DNA of 64,000 nucleotides, taken from Nocardioides sp. zg-1308. GTDB lineage: Bacteria; Actinomycetota; Actinomycetes; Propionibacteriales; Nocardioidaceae. The notes under the pieces were generated by a model that searched no databases, was not told the origin of the DNA, and was given only the letters and a program-made list of their open reading frames with translations. The stretch covers positions 1,922,001-1,986,000 of the forward strand of contig NZ_JABJQY010000002.1 in assembly GCF_013155375.1 (NCBI RefSeq), read 5' to 3'. This document shows positions 1 to 9,006 of the stretch, one piece after another; positions within the stretch are counted from its first letter, which is position 1; each line of letters opens with the position of its first letter. Position numbers and translations under genes: made by a program.

Positions 1-601
1 GCAGCCGCCGGCTGATCAGCTCCTCGGCGGGCGACCGGGCCTCGTCGGGCGACACGGTGCGCCGGGCCGACCCCGTCGTGCCCTCGCCGCCGTGCGCGTC
101 GACGTGGCGCAGCATCGCCGCGGCCGCCGGGCTCAGCTCGGCCAGGCGGGCCTCCACCTCGGCCGGCGGCGCCGGCTCGGGACTCGCCGGCCGGAGCCCG
201 CTCGTGACCCCCGGCATGCCGCGCATCGCGTCGGCCACGGCGGTCAGGGCCCGCACCCCGCCGGAGCCCTCCCAGGCCAGGGCGAGGTCGAGCAGCCGCT
301 GCAGCGCGGCCCTCGTCCGGGCCGGGTCCGCGTGGACGATCGAGATCAGCTGCTCCGAGGTGGTTTGGCCCGCCACGAGGAGGGCATCAAGCACGGAGAG
401 CTCCAGGCGGTCCAGGCCGTCCAGGGCGCGGTGGATCGACGAACGAGTGGCGGCCCGCGAGGCCAGCTGTGAGGAATCCTGAGGGGCGGGTGTGGCGAGA
501 TCCGGACGGGCCCTGAGCAGCGCGAGGAGCCGCTCGTCCGACCAGCTGCGGAGCTGGTCGGCGAACGTGCGCGCGGGTGTCGTCGACGCTGGGCTGGACA
601 T
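1..601 (-). CDS. Helicase-associated (XPB/Ssl2-like) domain protein, N-terminal part
   Basis: Only the first 200 codons lie in the window; the gene runs off the left edge. The protein starts MSSPASTTPARTFADQLRSW and continues with the pattern D-E-R-L-L-A-L-L-R-A-R-P-D-L, typical of actinobacterial proteins annotated as helicase-associated or helicase C-terminal domain proteins. This part is helical and Leu/Arg-rich with no ATP-binding motif; a Pro/Ala-rich stretch follows at about residues 135-150. The cold-shock, MFS and DUF3027 genes nearby fit the usual setting of this family. The ATG is chosen because TAGCGT on the coding strand (609-614) lies 7 bases upstream, as in leaderless genes. Molecular role unknown; family assignment is from memory of related sequences. 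Confidence 0.75.
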   Translation of the reverse strand, partial: MSSPASTTPARTFADQLRSWSDERLLALLRARPDLATPAPQDSSQLASRAATRSSIHRALDGLDRLELSVLDALLVAGQTTSEQLISIVHADPARTRAALQRLLDLALAWEGSGGVRALTAVADAMRGMPGVTSGLRPASPEPAPPAEVEARLAELSPAAAAMLRHVDAHGGEGTTGSARRTVSPDEARSPAEELISRRL

Positions 602-670
602 CCCTCTTACGCTACTCGCCGGGTCGGCACCACCGCCCCCACATCTCGACACGGGCGAAGAGGGCCGGGC

Positions 671-1486
671 ATGAAGAACGTCGATCTGCACCACGGGGCC
701 TCGACCGACGTCGGGCTGGTCCGCAAGGTCAACGAGGACTCGTTCCTCGTGGCGCCTCCGGTGTTCGCCGTCGCCGACGGCATGGGCGGCCACTCCGGCG
801 GCGACGTCGCCAGCCAGATGGCGGTCGAGGAGTTCCAGCGCCTCGCCGAGGACTACGACCCCGCGCGGGGCGCGGAGCAGGTCGCCGCCGCCTTCGCCCG
901 CGCCCAGGCGCGCATCGTCGACTACGGAGAGGCCCACCGGGCCCTCCAGCCCGGCTGGCACGCCGGCACCACCGCCGTCGTGGCCGTGCTGGTCGACGAC
1001 CACGGCGTGGCCAAGTGGCTCCTGGCCAACCTCGGCGACTCACGGATCTACCGGATCACCGAGGGCCGCCTCGAGCAGGTCAGCGTCGACCACTCCGTGG
1101 TGCAGGAGCTCGTCGACTCCGGCCGGATCACCCCCGAGGAGGCCGCCACCCACCCCGAGCGGCACGTCATCACCCGCGCCCTCGGCAGTCCCGAGGGCAT
1201 CGACCCCGACTTCTTCCTGCTGCCGCTCGGCTCGGTCGAGCGACTCCTGCTGTGCAGCGACGGCGTGACCGGGATGATCGAGGACGAGGAGATCGAGCAG
1301 ATCCTCGAGTCCGTCGCCGACCCCCGCGACGCGGCCGACCAGCTGGTGCGGGCCGCGGTGGCGGCCGGAGGTCGTGACAACGCCACGGCGGTCGTCGTCG
1401 ATGTGGTGGGATTGGTGAAGGACGCGACCTACGACTCGCAGCGCCAGCTGGAGAGTCTCGAATCCAAGCTGGGGGGACGACTGTGA
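671..1486 (+). CDS. PP2C-type serine/threonine protein phosphatase
   Basis: This is a soluble, metal-dependent phosphatase of 271 residues that would remove phosphate from Ser/Thr-phosphorylated proteins. The PP2C metal and phosphate motifs are all visible: VNEDSF (20-25), ADGMGGH (35-41), a GTT in the mid region, NLGDSRIYR, LLLCSDGV and GRDNATAVV near the end. Unlike mycobacterial PstP it has no membrane segment or extracellular tail, so it should act in the cytoplasm. GAAGAGGG precedes the ATG at a suitable distance. Its stop overlaps the GTG of the FHA gene (GTGA), and an RDD-FHA gene follows, so the three are an operon. They probably partner the Ser/Thr kinase near 49-50 kb. Confidence 0.93.
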   Translation: MKNVDLHHGASTDVGLVRKVNEDSFLVAPPVFAVADGMGGHSGGDVASQMAVEEFQRLAEDYDPARGAEQVAAAFARAQARIVDYGEAHRALQPGWHAGTTAVVAVLVDDHGVAKWLLANLGDSRIYRITEGRLEQVSVDHSVVQELVDSGRITPEEAATHPERHVITRALGSPEGIDPDFFLLPLGSVERLLLCSDGVTGMIEDEEIEQILESVADPRDAADQLVRAAVAAGGRDNATAVVVDVVGLVKDATYDSQRQLESLESKLGGRL

Positions 1487-2658
1487 GCACAGAGGCCAGG
1501 TTCGCGACGGGGGACTGGTACGCCGTCGTGGGCGAGCGCGTCACGGTGCTCCTGCCCGGCAGCCGGCGCGACCGCGTCGCCGGGCTGTGGGACCTCGCCG
1601 ACTCCGGTGCCGACGCCGACGCCGTCCTCGACGCGCTGCTCGCCGGCGGCCTCTCCTCGCTCGACCACTTCGCGCTCGTCGCCCACAGCGACGACTCCAC
1701 CCGGCTCATCGTGCGGGGCGCCCCCTCCGCCGCCGTCTCGACCACGGCCGGCGACGACGTCGTCACCGCGGCCGCGGGCACGACCTGGGCCGAGCGGCTG
1801 GTCACCGGCGTGACCAGCCTCCGCGTGACGCTCACCGGCGACGGTCCCGCGGACCACGTGCTCACGCCCGGCCTCGCCCGCGTCTCCGTGGTCGAGTTCG
1901 GTGAGCCGGCCCACCGCGCGCCCGCCGCTCCCGCGTCCCCGGCCGCCCCCGCCGTGTCCGAGGCTCCGGCCGAGCAGTCCGACCTCGCCCCGGCCGCCGA
2001 GGACGGACCGGCCACCGAGGCCATGCCCGTCCTCGCGCCGGTCCTCGCGCCCGTCGCCGCCCCCGTCCCCGCGCAGGCTCCCGCCCCGGCGCCCTTCGTC
2101 GCCGAGGCCGAGCCCGTCGCGGCACCACCGCTCACCTTCGGCCGGCCCGAGGACGACCCGACGCCCACCGGCGAGACGCCAGCCGTCCCGGCCGAGCAGC
2201 CGGAGTGGCCCGACCTCGACGGCCAGACCCAGGCCGGACCACCGGCCGCGGCATTCGACCGTCCGCCCATCCCCGGGCAGGAGATCGCCCCCGAGGTGGT
2301 CGCCGACCCGGTGGCGTCGCTGGTCTTCTCCACCGGCGACGTCGTCGCCGTCGACCGCACGGTGCTCGTCGGGCGTGCCCCCGAGGCGCGACGCTTCGCC
2401 TCGCACGACCAGCCCCACGTCGTGACGGTGCCGAGCCCGCACCAGGAGATCTCCTCCACCCACCTCGAGATCCGCCCGGGCGCGGGCGCCGACCACGGGT
2501 CGGCCATCGCGACCGACCTCGGCTCGACCAACGGCACGGTGCTGGCCCAGCCGGGCCTCGACGCCGAGGAGCTCAAGCCCGGCATCGCGGTGAGCCTGAT
2601 CCCCGGCGCGGTCCTCGACCTCGGCGACGGCGTCACGATCCAGGTCACCAACCCCTGA
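1483..2658 (+). CDS. FHA domain protein with long Pro/Ala-rich linker
   Basis: 391 residues in three parts: a structured N-terminal region (about 1-140) of unknown function, a Pro/Ala/Glu-rich linker (about 145-275), and a C-terminal FHA domain (about 283-391). FHA domains bind phosphothreonine peptides; the key residues are present as LVGRAPE, ISSTHLEI and DLGSTNGT. No membrane segment is seen. The GTG start overlaps the phosphatase stop, so the two are translationally coupled. The FHA protein at 50.4-51.6 kb has the same plan (N-terminal domain, linker, C-terminal FHA), which suggests two related adaptors of one phosphorylation system. The link is inferred from architecture. Confidence 0.88.
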   Translation: MSTEARFATGDWYAVVGERVTVLLPGSRRDRVAGLWDLADSGADADAVLDALLAGGLSSLDHFALVAHSDDSTRLIVRGAPSAAVSTTAGDDVVTAAAGTTWAERLVTGVTSLRVTLTGDGPADHVLTPGLARVSVVEFGEPAHRAPAAPASPAAPAVSEAPAEQSDLAPAAEDGPATEAMPVLAPVLAPVAAPVPAQAPAPAPFVAEAEPVAAPPLTFGRPEDDPTPTGETPAVPAEQPEWPDLDGQTQAGPPAAAFDRPPIPGQEIAPEVVADPVASLVFSTGDVVAVDRTVLVGRAPEARRFASHDQPHVVTVPSPHQEISSTHLEIRPGAGADHGSAIATDLGSTNGTVLAQPGLDAEELKPGIAVSLIPGAVLDLGDGVTIQVTNP

Positions 2659-2669
2659 GCGACACCGCC

Positions 2670-3848
2670 GTGACCCAGCACCCCCACCCCACGACCTACC
2701 CGGTCGCCCAGCTCGAGCGGCGCTTCACCGCGTTCGCCGTCGACCGGCTGCTCGCCTGGTCGCTCCTCGCCCTGGTCGGCGTGGTCACCTACCTCGTCGT
2801 GTCCGACGACGTGTGGACCGTGGTCGGCGCGGTCGCCGGCGCCATGGTGCTGCTCTGGCTGGTGCTCGCCGTCGTCCTGGGCGTCAGCGGCACCTCGCCC
2901 GGCAAGGCGATGTCCGGGCTCCGCGTGGTCCACCACGGCACCGGGACGCCCATCGGCGTCGGCCCGGCCCTGCTGCGCTCGCTCGTGCTCGGCGTCGCCG
3001 GCCTGCCCACCTTCGGCCTCGGCCTCGCCACGCTGGCCTGGACGGCGGTCGAGGACCGCAGCCGCCAGCGCCGCGGCTGGCACGACCACCTGGCGCACAC
3101 CGTCGTGGTCGACGTACGCCCGGTGACGGAGGTCGCCGACACCGAGGCCGACGAGGGCCCTCGCCACATCGTCAACCTCACCGCGATGCGGCTCGTGCCC
3201 GCCCCGCCGGTCGAGGCGGTCCGCACGCCCGAGAGGTCGGAGCACTCCGTGCGCCGCCAGCCGCTCCCCGCCGAGGTGACGACGCCCCCGGCGGGCGCCG
3301 TCCCCCCGGCCGCTCCACCCCGCTCGACCCCGCCGCCGGCGCAGCCGCAGCACCAGCCGGGCCCACGCCACGCGGCCCCGCCGCAGGCAGCACCGCCGCA
3401 GCAGAGCCCCCCGCAGCAGAGCCCCCCGCAGCAGGCGCCCCCTCAGCAGGCGCCTCCGCAGCACGCCGCGCCGCCGTCCCCCCAGGGCCCGCCCGGCCGG
3501 GTGCCTGCCGGCCCGGCGAGGTGGCGGGTGCACTTCGACAACGGCGAGAGCTTCGTCATCGCCGGCCTCGCGCTCGTCGGCCGTCGTCCCGAGGCCCGCA
3601 GCGGCGAGCAGGTCGCCCACCTCATCCCGCTCGCGTCCGCGGACATGTCGGTGTCCAAGACCCATGCCCAGTTCGGTCCGGCCGGCGACGGCACGATCGT
3701 CGTGATGGACCGCGGCTCGACCAACGGCACGATCCTGGTGCGCCAGGGCATGTCGCGGCAGCTCGCCCCGGGCAAGCCGGCCGCGCTCGTCGACGGCGAC
3801 AAGGTCGTCTACGGCGACCGCGAGATGGTCATCACCCGCGAGCGCTGA
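2670..3848 (+). CDS. RDD membrane protein fused to a C-terminal FHA domain
   Basis: 392 residues. An RDD-family membrane domain (about 15-150) has the R-x-x-A-x-x-x-D signature (RRFTAFAVDR), three hydrophobic segments (about 26-45, 50-73 and 100-125) and the SPGKAMSGLRVV and WHDHLAHT motifs. A Pro/Gln/Ala-rich tether follows (about 200-285), including five copies of a PQQ-S/A-P unit. The C-terminal FHA domain (about 290-392) has LVGRRPE, SVSKTHAQF and DRGSTNGT intact. It would place a phosphothreonine reader at the inner face of the membrane. GTG is chosen because it opens the recognisable sequence 11 bases after the preceding stop. It is third in the PP2C-FHA operon. Confidence 0.88.
   Translation: MTQHPHPTTYPVAQLERRFTAFAVDRLLAWSLLALVGVVTYLVVSDDVWTVVGAVAGAMVLLWLVLAVVLGVSGTSPGKAMSGLRVVHHGTGTPIGVGPALLRSLVLGVAGLPTFGLGLATLAWTAVEDRSRQRRGWHDHLAHTVVVDVRPVTEVADTEADEGPRHIVNLTAMRLVPAPPVEAVRTPERSEHSVRRQPLPAEVTTPPAGAVPPAAPPRSTPPPAQPQHQPGPRHAAPPQAAPPQQSPPQQSPPQQAPPQQAPPQHAAPPSPQGPPGRVPAGPARWRVHFDNGESFVIAGLALVGRRPEARSGEQVAHLIPLASADMSVSKTHAQFGPAGDGTIVVMDRGSTNGTILVRQGMSRQLAPGKPAALVDGDKVVYGDREMVITRER
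3396..3470 (+). repeat. Five 15-bp tandem repeats encoding a PQQ-S/A-P linker
   Basis: Five consecutive 15-base units, the first two identical (CCGCAGCAGAGCCCC), lie within the RDD-FHA gene. They encode repeated Pro-Gln-Gln-Ser/Ala-Pro units in the flexible tether between membrane and FHA domains. Copy number could vary between strains by slippage. Confidence 0.85.
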
Positions 3849-3869
3849 CCAGCGCCCGGCCCGCAGGCC

Positions 3870-6026
3870 CTAGCGGGTCAGCGCGACCGGGACCCGGGTG
3901 ACCCCGCCCCGAGCGCCGAGCCAGACGAGCTGGCCGTCGTCGAGGCGGCCGGGGGAGCGGGGCCCGCTGACCGTGACGGTGAAGCTCGCCGACTGCCCCG
4001 GCGCGAGACGTACGGCGAGGGGGCGGACGCTCACCCGGTGCGAGGTGAAGCCCCGGGCGGTGACCGAGAAGTACTCGGCGCGGCGGCCGATGTTGGTCAC
4101 CCGGCGGACCGCCGTGGTCTGCCGGGCCGACAGCAGCAGCGAGCTGGTGTTGAGGTCGGCCAGGGTGTGGGTGCGCAGCGCGCGGCGCCACGCGGCGGGG
4201 TCGACGTCGAGCGCGAGGTGGGCGATGGGGGCGCGACCCGGCAGGGCGCCCGAGCCCTGCTCGAGGGAGGACGAGCCCGGGACGGGCCGGGCGGACGTGA
4301 CGACGAGGGACCGCACGACCGCCGCGGAGCGGTCCGGGTCCTCGCCGAGCACCAGTGCCGCCAGTCCGCTGGCGTGGGCGGTCGCGGCGGAGCTGCCGCT
4401 GAAGACGCCCCACCCGCGACCTAGGGAGTCGGGGACCGCGCCGAGGACGGCGTCACCGTCGGCGACGGCGTCGGGCTTGAGCGCTGCACCGCGCGGGTCG
4501 CCCGGCGCGCTCCAGGGAGCGGTGCGCCGGGTGCCGGGCTCGCCCTCCACCCGAGCCATCCGCAGCCGGGCGGCCGGGTGTCGCGCCACCCACTGGCTGA
4601 GCCGGCGACCGGCGTCGGCGGCGAGGTGGACCGTCGGGACGGTGTGGAAGTCGGCCGTCACGCCGCCGGGGCGCTGGTTGACGAGCACCATGGCTCGTCC
4701 GCCGGCCTGGGCGACGGACTCGGACTTGTCGATGCGGCCGATCCCGCCGCGGTGGCAGATGACGATCCGGTCGGCGACCCGCCGGGAGTCGAGCGCCCCC
4801 TGCCGGCACTGGGTGGCGACGCGACGGGGGACACCCGGCGCCGCAGCGTCCTGGGCCCGGACGGCCCGGCCGCGCACGTCGACCGGCCGACCACCGCCGG
4901 TCCACGACTGCCCGCCGGGCACCGTGATCCGACCTCGCGACATCCGCCCGACGGCGGCGCCGACCGTGGTGACCCACGGGCTCGCGTGGGCGGCGTACGA
5001 CGCGTCGGCGGCGCTGCCGGCGGCACCCATCACCACGACGTCGGCCTCCGCGGCGCCGAGCAGGGCGCGCTGCAGCGTGTCGACGCCCTCGCCGCCGGCG
5101 AGGGCCAGGGTGAGCACGTCCACACCGTCGGCGACGGCGGCGTCGACGGCGGAGACCACGTCGGCCGTCGAGCAGCCGTCGTCAGCGGGGTCGGGTGCGC
5201 CCCAGCACGCCTTGTAGGCGGCGATGCGCGCCTGCGGCGCGACGCCGCCGAACCGGCCCGCGTCACGGCCGTCGACGCGCACGCTCACGCCGGCGTTGCC
5301 GGCGGCGACCGACGAGACCTGGGTGCCGTGGCCGAGGACGTCGAGGGGCGACAGCGCCTCTGACGAGCGGACCCGGTCCGCGCCGAAGCCGTCGACGAAC
5401 CACCGGGCGCCCACGACCTTGCGCGTGCAGTCCTCGGCCGTCCAGCCCTCACCCTCGGCGCACGAGCCCGCGAACCCCTGCGGATCGGCGCCGAGTCCGG
5501 GCACCACCGCGAAGGCGGGGGACTGCGGGGCGATCCCGGAGTCGACGACGCCGATGACCACGCCGGCGCCGCCGCGCAGCCTCGGGCTGGCCGCGGCGCC
5601 GTCGACGGCGGCCGTGGCCGGGCGGGCCGCCAGCGGGCGCACCGTGTCGGCCTCGATGGCGGCGATGCCCGGCTGGTCGTCGAGGACGGCGACCTGCTCC
5701 TCGGTGAGCGGGGCCGCGAACCCGTTGAGGGCCGTCGTCCAGCGGTAGACGGGCTCGCCGGCCCCGATCGCGGCGAGGGCGGCGTCCTGGCGGGCGAGGA
5801 GCTCCGGTGCGTCCGCGCGGCCGGCGGCGGTGCCCGCGCCCTGGAGCGTGACGAGGGTCAACGGCTGCGCGGGGGCGGGGCCCGACGGGGCGCCGTCGGC
5901 ACGGGCGGTGGTCGCCGCGGCCAGGGTGGGGACACCGAGCGCGAGCGCGAGCGCACCGGTCCCGAGCATCCGTCCCACCCGTCGTGCCGGCACCGCGCCC
6001 GTCCTCTCCGCTGGTCTGCTGGTCAT
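3870..6026 (-). CDS. Secreted subtilisin-family (S8) serine protease with PA domain
   Basis: 718 residues: an export signal (Arg-rich start, hydrophobic 21-40, cleavage near ARADG), an inhibitor-I9-like propeptide (about 55-128), a subtilase domain (about 155-565) with a PA insert (about 410-480), and a C-terminal Fn3-like domain (about 630-718). Catalytic Asp162 (VVDSG), His233 (GHGT) and Ser546 (SGSSAAT) can be placed. Two signature positions are odd: the GTSMA box around the serine reads GSSAA, and the oxyanion-hole Asn of the usual SAGNSG motif is Ser338 (AAGSAA). Activity may therefore be reduced or altered. No C-terminal anchor is seen, so it is probably released or wall-associated. It converges on the RDD-FHA gene. 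Confidence 0.92.
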   Translation of the reverse strand: MTSRPAERTGAVPARRVGRMLGTGALALALGVPTLAAATTARADGAPSGPAPAQPLTLVTLQGAGTAAGRADAPELLARQDAALAAIGAGEPVYRWTTALNGFAAPLTEEQVAVLDDQPGIAAIEADTVRPLAARPATAAVDGAAASPRLRGGAGVVIGVVDSGIAPQSPAFAVVPGLGADPQGFAGSCAEGEGWTAEDCTRKVVGARWFVDGFGADRVRSSEALSPLDVLGHGTQVSSVAAGNAGVSVRVDGRDAGRFGGVAPQARIAAYKACWGAPDPADDGCSTADVVSAVDAAVADGVDVLTLALAGGEGVDTLQRALLGAAEADVVVMGAAGSAADASYAAHASPWVTTVGAAVGRMSRGRITVPGGQSWTGGGRPVDVRGRAVRAQDAAAPGVPRRVATQCRQGALDSRRVADRIVICHRGGIGRIDKSESVAQAGGRAMVLVNQRPGGVTADFHTVPTVHLAADAGRRLSQWVARHPAARLRMARVEGEPGTRRTAPWSAPGDPRGAALKPDAVADGDAVLGAVPDSLGRGWGVFSGSSAATAHASGLAALVLGEDPDRSAAVVRSLVVTSARPVPGSSSLEQGSGALPGRAPIAHLALDVDPAAWRRALRTHTLADLNTSSLLLSARQTTAVRRVTNIGRRAEYFSVTARGFTSHRVSVRPLAVRLAPGQSASFTVTVSGPRSPGRLDDGQLVWLGARGGVTRVPVALTR

Positions 6027-6097
6027 CGGTCGTCCCACGAGTCTTGCATGGTCCCAGCAGCCTCGCCCCCCGATCAAACGCGGGACGGCAGAACCCG

Positions 6098-6128
6098 TTG
6101 GTCGGGCGCTGGGAGCGCCGCCTATTCT
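6098..6128 (+). promoter_or_regulatory. Putative promoter of the cold-shock gene
   Basis: TTGGTC (6098-6103) and TATTCT (6123-6128) are separated by 19 bases, longer than optimal, but the -10 box is good. Transcription would begin near 6135 and leave a leader of about 50 bases. Confidence 0.4.
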
Positions 6129-6182
6129 GTGCCAGCGCGCGTGGATCCACGCCGCGTCCGGCGGAGCTGAGTGGAGTGGACC

Positions 6183-6578
6183 GTGCCCAGTGGCAAGGTG
6201 AAGTGGTTCGACGCGGAGAAGGGCTTCGGCTTCCTGTCCCAGGACGACGGACCGGACGTCTACGTCCACTCCGACGCGCTTCCCGAGGGGATCGCCACGC
6301 TCAAGGCGGGCACGAAGGTCGAGTTCGGCATCGCCCAGGGCCGCCGCGGCGACCAGGCGCTGCAGGTGCGCGTGCTCGACGCGCCCGCCTCGGTCAGCCG
6401 CAACCAGCGCAACGCCCAGCGCAAGCAGCCCGAGGCGATGGTCACCATCGTCGAGGACCTCATCAAGATGCTCGAGGGCGTCGAGGAGACCTACCGCCGC
6501 GGCCGACACCCCGAGCGCGCGGCCGCGCGGGGCACCGCCAAGGTGTTGCGCGCCCTCGCAGACGAGCTGGAGGTCTAG
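6183..6578 (+). CDS. Cold-shock domain protein with C-terminal extension
   Basis: 131 residues. The first 66 or so form a cold-shock domain with both RNA-binding motifs (KGFGFL and VYVHSDAL), expected to bind single-stranded RNA or DNA. The remaining half is a helical, Arg/Glu-rich extension found in a subset of actinobacterial cold-shock proteins, so it is longer than the 67-residue CspA type. GTG at 6183 is chosen because MPSGKVKWFD matches the family start; a GTG 12 bases upstream would add MEWT. Its TAG stop shares CTAG with the stop of the convergent MFS gene. It is the usual neighbour of the helicase-associated, MFS and DUF3027 genes. Confidence 0.92.
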   Translation: MPSGKVKWFDAEKGFGFLSQDDGPDVYVHSDALPEGIATLKAGTKVEFGIAQGRRGDQALQVRVLDAPASVSRNQRNAQRKQPEAMVTIVEDLIKMLEGVEETYRRGRHPERAAARGTAKVLRALADELEV

Positions 6579-8053
6579 CCCGGTCCCTGGCCCGCGCCCG
6601 TCGGTGGGCGTACGTCGTCGTGCCGCACGGGCGTCGGTGCGCTCCGCTGCGGTCGGCGGACCAGGACGAAGGTCGCCCACAGGCCCAGCACGCCGGCGGC
6701 GATGCCGAGCCCGAGCTGGGGCATGAGCGGCATGGCGATGCCGATGAAGCCGCCGATCACCCACGCCAGTTGCAGCGTGGTGTCGGAGCGGGCGAAGGCG
6801 CTGGCCTGGATGCGGCTCGGCACGTCGCGCTGGATCGTGGAGTCGAGCGACAGCTTGGCCAGCGACTGCGCCAGGCCGGCGGTCAGCCCGAGCAGCACGA
6901 GGGTGAGCAGTCCGTAGAACAGCGCGGCCAGCAGGGCGACCGCCGCGTCGGCGACCAGGGCCAGCACGACGGTCACCGACGGGTTGAGCCGTTGGAGCAG
7001 CGACCCGATGGCGATCCCGAGCGTGTTGCCGAAGCCGGCCGCGCCGATGACCAGCGCGAGCAGGAGCTCGGGGGCGTAGTCGCCGATGGGGTTGTCGCGC
7101 AGGAGGAACGCCATGAACATCGTCAGGAAGCCGGACAGCCACCGCGGTCCGCAGTTGGCGCGCAGGGCGAAGGCGACGGCCGAGGGGATGCGGGTGCGGG
7201 GTCGCCGGCCGGTGCCGGCGTCCTCGCTCTCGCCCGTCAGCGTGAGCTCGCCCTCGCCCTGGCTGGCGTCGACCTTCTCGGGCAGGCGGATCGCCCAGAT
7301 GGTGGCGAGCACGAAGACGACGAACGCGTAGCGCAGCGACCACTCGGGACCGAACGTCGAGGCGACGAAGGCCAGCGGCGCCGAGATGCCCGCCCCCACG
7401 ATGCCGGCGAGCGAAACCCGGGCGTTGGCCTTGACCAGGGTGAGGTCAGGCGGCAGCAGCCGCGGCACGGCGGCCGCGCGCGTGACGCCGTAGGCCTTCG
7501 ACGCAACCAGCACGCCCAGCGCTGCGGGGAACAGCCAGCCCGACTCGGTCACGACCGCGGTCGCCAGGACCCAGCAGAGGAAGCCGCGCGTGGCCATCGT
7601 CGCGCCGACGGCCCAGCGACGACCGTGGCTGAACCGGTCGAGGAACGGGCCGATGAGGGGCGCCACGATCGCGAACGGCAGCATCGTGAGGCCGAGGAAG
7701 AGCGCCACCTGGCCGCGTGCCTCGCCGGTCGGCACCTGGAAGAACAGCGTGCCGGCCAGCGAGATCGCCACCGCGGCGTCGCCGGCCGCGTTGAAGGCGT
7801 GCAGCTCGATCAGCCGGGACAACCCGGAGTCACCGGCTCCCTCGGCCCGTGCGGCCCGACGCGCCTGGGACACCGCGAACTGGCCCGCCGTGCCCGCTCC
7901 GCGCCCGGCCACCTTCGCGCCCCGGCCGGCGGCCCGCACCCCGCGTGCGGCGCCCGACAGCGAGCGGCGTACGGCTCCCGAGCGGGGCGGCGAGGACTGC
8001 TCCCGACGCGGCCCCGGGGCGGGGTCGGGGCGGTCGGAAGTCACGGGCACCAT
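6575..8053 (-). CDS. MFS transporter, function unknown
   Basis: 492 residues with a basic, disordered N-terminal tail of about 80 residues and then about twelve hydrophobic segments. Loop motifs typical of the major facilitator superfamily are present, such as DRFSHGRRWAVG after the second segment. The substrate cannot be told from sequence. The ATG is the first good start in the frame (MVPVTSDRPDP); a GTG three codons later is possible. It is divergent from DUF3027 and convergent with the cold-shock gene, sharing a CTAG stop overlap. This MFS gene beside csp and DUF3027 is a conserved actinobacterial arrangement. Confidence 0.88.
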   Translation of the reverse strand: MVPVTSDRPDPAPGPRREQSSPPRSGAVRRSLSGAARGVRAAGRGAKVAGRGAGTAGQFAVSQARRAARAEGAGDSGLSRLIELHAFNAAGDAAVAISLAGTLFFQVPTGEARGQVALFLGLTMLPFAIVAPLIGPFLDRFSHGRRWAVGATMATRGFLCWVLATAVVTESGWLFPAALGVLVASKAYGVTRAAAVPRLLPPDLTLVKANARVSLAGIVGAGISAPLAFVASTFGPEWSLRYAFVVFVLATIWAIRLPEKVDASQGEGELTLTGESEDAGTGRRPRTRIPSAVAFALRANCGPRWLSGFLTMFMAFLLRDNPIGDYAPELLLALVIGAAGFGNTLGIAIGSLLQRLNPSVTVVLALVADAAVALLAALFYGLLTLVLLGLTAGLAQSLAKLSLDSTIQRDVPSRIQASAFARSDTTLQLAWVIGGFIGIAMPLMPQLGLGIAAGVLGLWATFVLVRRPQRSAPTPVRHDDVRPPTGAGQGPG

Positions 8054-8200
8054 CTTGGCGTACCGACCCGACAGCGCGGAGGAGGACGCGGAGGAGGACG
8101 CGGACGAGGACGTGAAGGCGGTGATGGGGGAGGACGTCCGCGACGCTCCGGCACGCGGCCCGGCAGGACAGGAGTGGTGGGCGTTTGCCACAATGCCCAC

Positions 8201-8995
8201 GTGATCGCTCTCCCCACCCGTGCCGGCAAGCCGGACTCGACCCTCGCCAAGGCCGTCGACCTGGCGCGCAGTGTCGTGCTCGAGCTCGCCGACGCGTCCG
8301 AGGTGGGCGACCACCTCGGTGCGCACGCCGAGGGCGAGCGCCTCGTCACCCACCACTTCGCGTGCCTCAGCGCCGGCTACCCGGGCTGGTACTGGTTGGT
8401 GACCCTGACCCGCGCCAAGCGCGGCAAGGACCTCACGGTCAACGAGGTCGTGCTGCTGCCCGGCGACGACGCGATCGTCGCTCCCGCGTGGGTGCCCTAC
8501 AAGGAGCGCCTCCAGCCCGGTGACCTGTCGCCCGGCGACCTGCTCCCCGTCGAGGACGAGGACGCGCGGCTGGTGCCGACCTACCTCGTCGGCGACGACC
8601 CGCTGGACACGCCGCTCGACGGCGACGCCCGGGCGCAGGTGCGCCGCGTGGCCGAGGACCTCGGCCTCGGTCGGGTCCGCACGCTGAGCCGCGAGGGCAT
8701 CGACATGGCCGCCGAGCGCTGGTACGCCGGTCCCGGCGGTCCCGAGTCACCCCTGGCGAAGAGCGCCCCGGACACCTGCTGGTCGTGCGGCTTCCTGGTG
8801 CGCCTCAACGGCTCGCTCTCCGAGCGGTTCGGCGTCTGCGCCAACGGCAACGCCAACGACGACGGCCGGGTGGTCACCTTCGACCACGGCTGCGGGGCGC
8901 ACTCCGAGGTCAAGCTCGCGCGCAAGCAGCAGCCGCTGCCCATGCCGGACCACGTCTTCGACACCCTCACCGACGACGAGATCGAGCAGCTCTGA
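8201..8995 (+). CDS. DUF3027 family protein
   Basis: 264 residues, soluble, no signal peptide. A run of aromatic and charged residues (YPGWYWLVTLTRAK) marks the first half. The second half has a possible zinc site: C-W-S-C, then a Cys in GVCANG, then DHGCGAH. This matches the actinobacterial DUF3027 family, whose function is not established. GTG follows CACAAT by 6 bases, consistent with a leaderless transcript, and there is no Shine-Dalgarno sequence. The csp-MFS-DUF3027 neighbourhood supports the assignment. Confidence 0.85.
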   Translation: MIALPTRAGKPDSTLAKAVDLARSVVLELADASEVGDHLGAHAEGERLVTHHFACLSAGYPGWYWLVTLTRAKRGKDLTVNEVVLLPGDDAIVAPAWVPYKERLQPGDLSPGDLLPVEDEDARLVPTYLVGDDPLDTPLDGDARAQVRRVAEDLGLGRVRTLSREGIDMAAERWYAGPGGPESPLAKSAPDTCWSCGFLVRLNGSLSERFGVCANGNANDDGRVVTFDHGCGAHSEVKLARKQQPLPMPDHVFDTLTDDEIEQL

Positions 8996-9006
8996 GGCGC
9001 GCGGGC

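Noticed and set aside
5984..8200. An in-frame upstream extension of the DUF3027 gene across the MFS gene
   Set aside because: The extension is antisense to the MFS gene and low in complexity; only the part from GTG 8201 matches a protein family.
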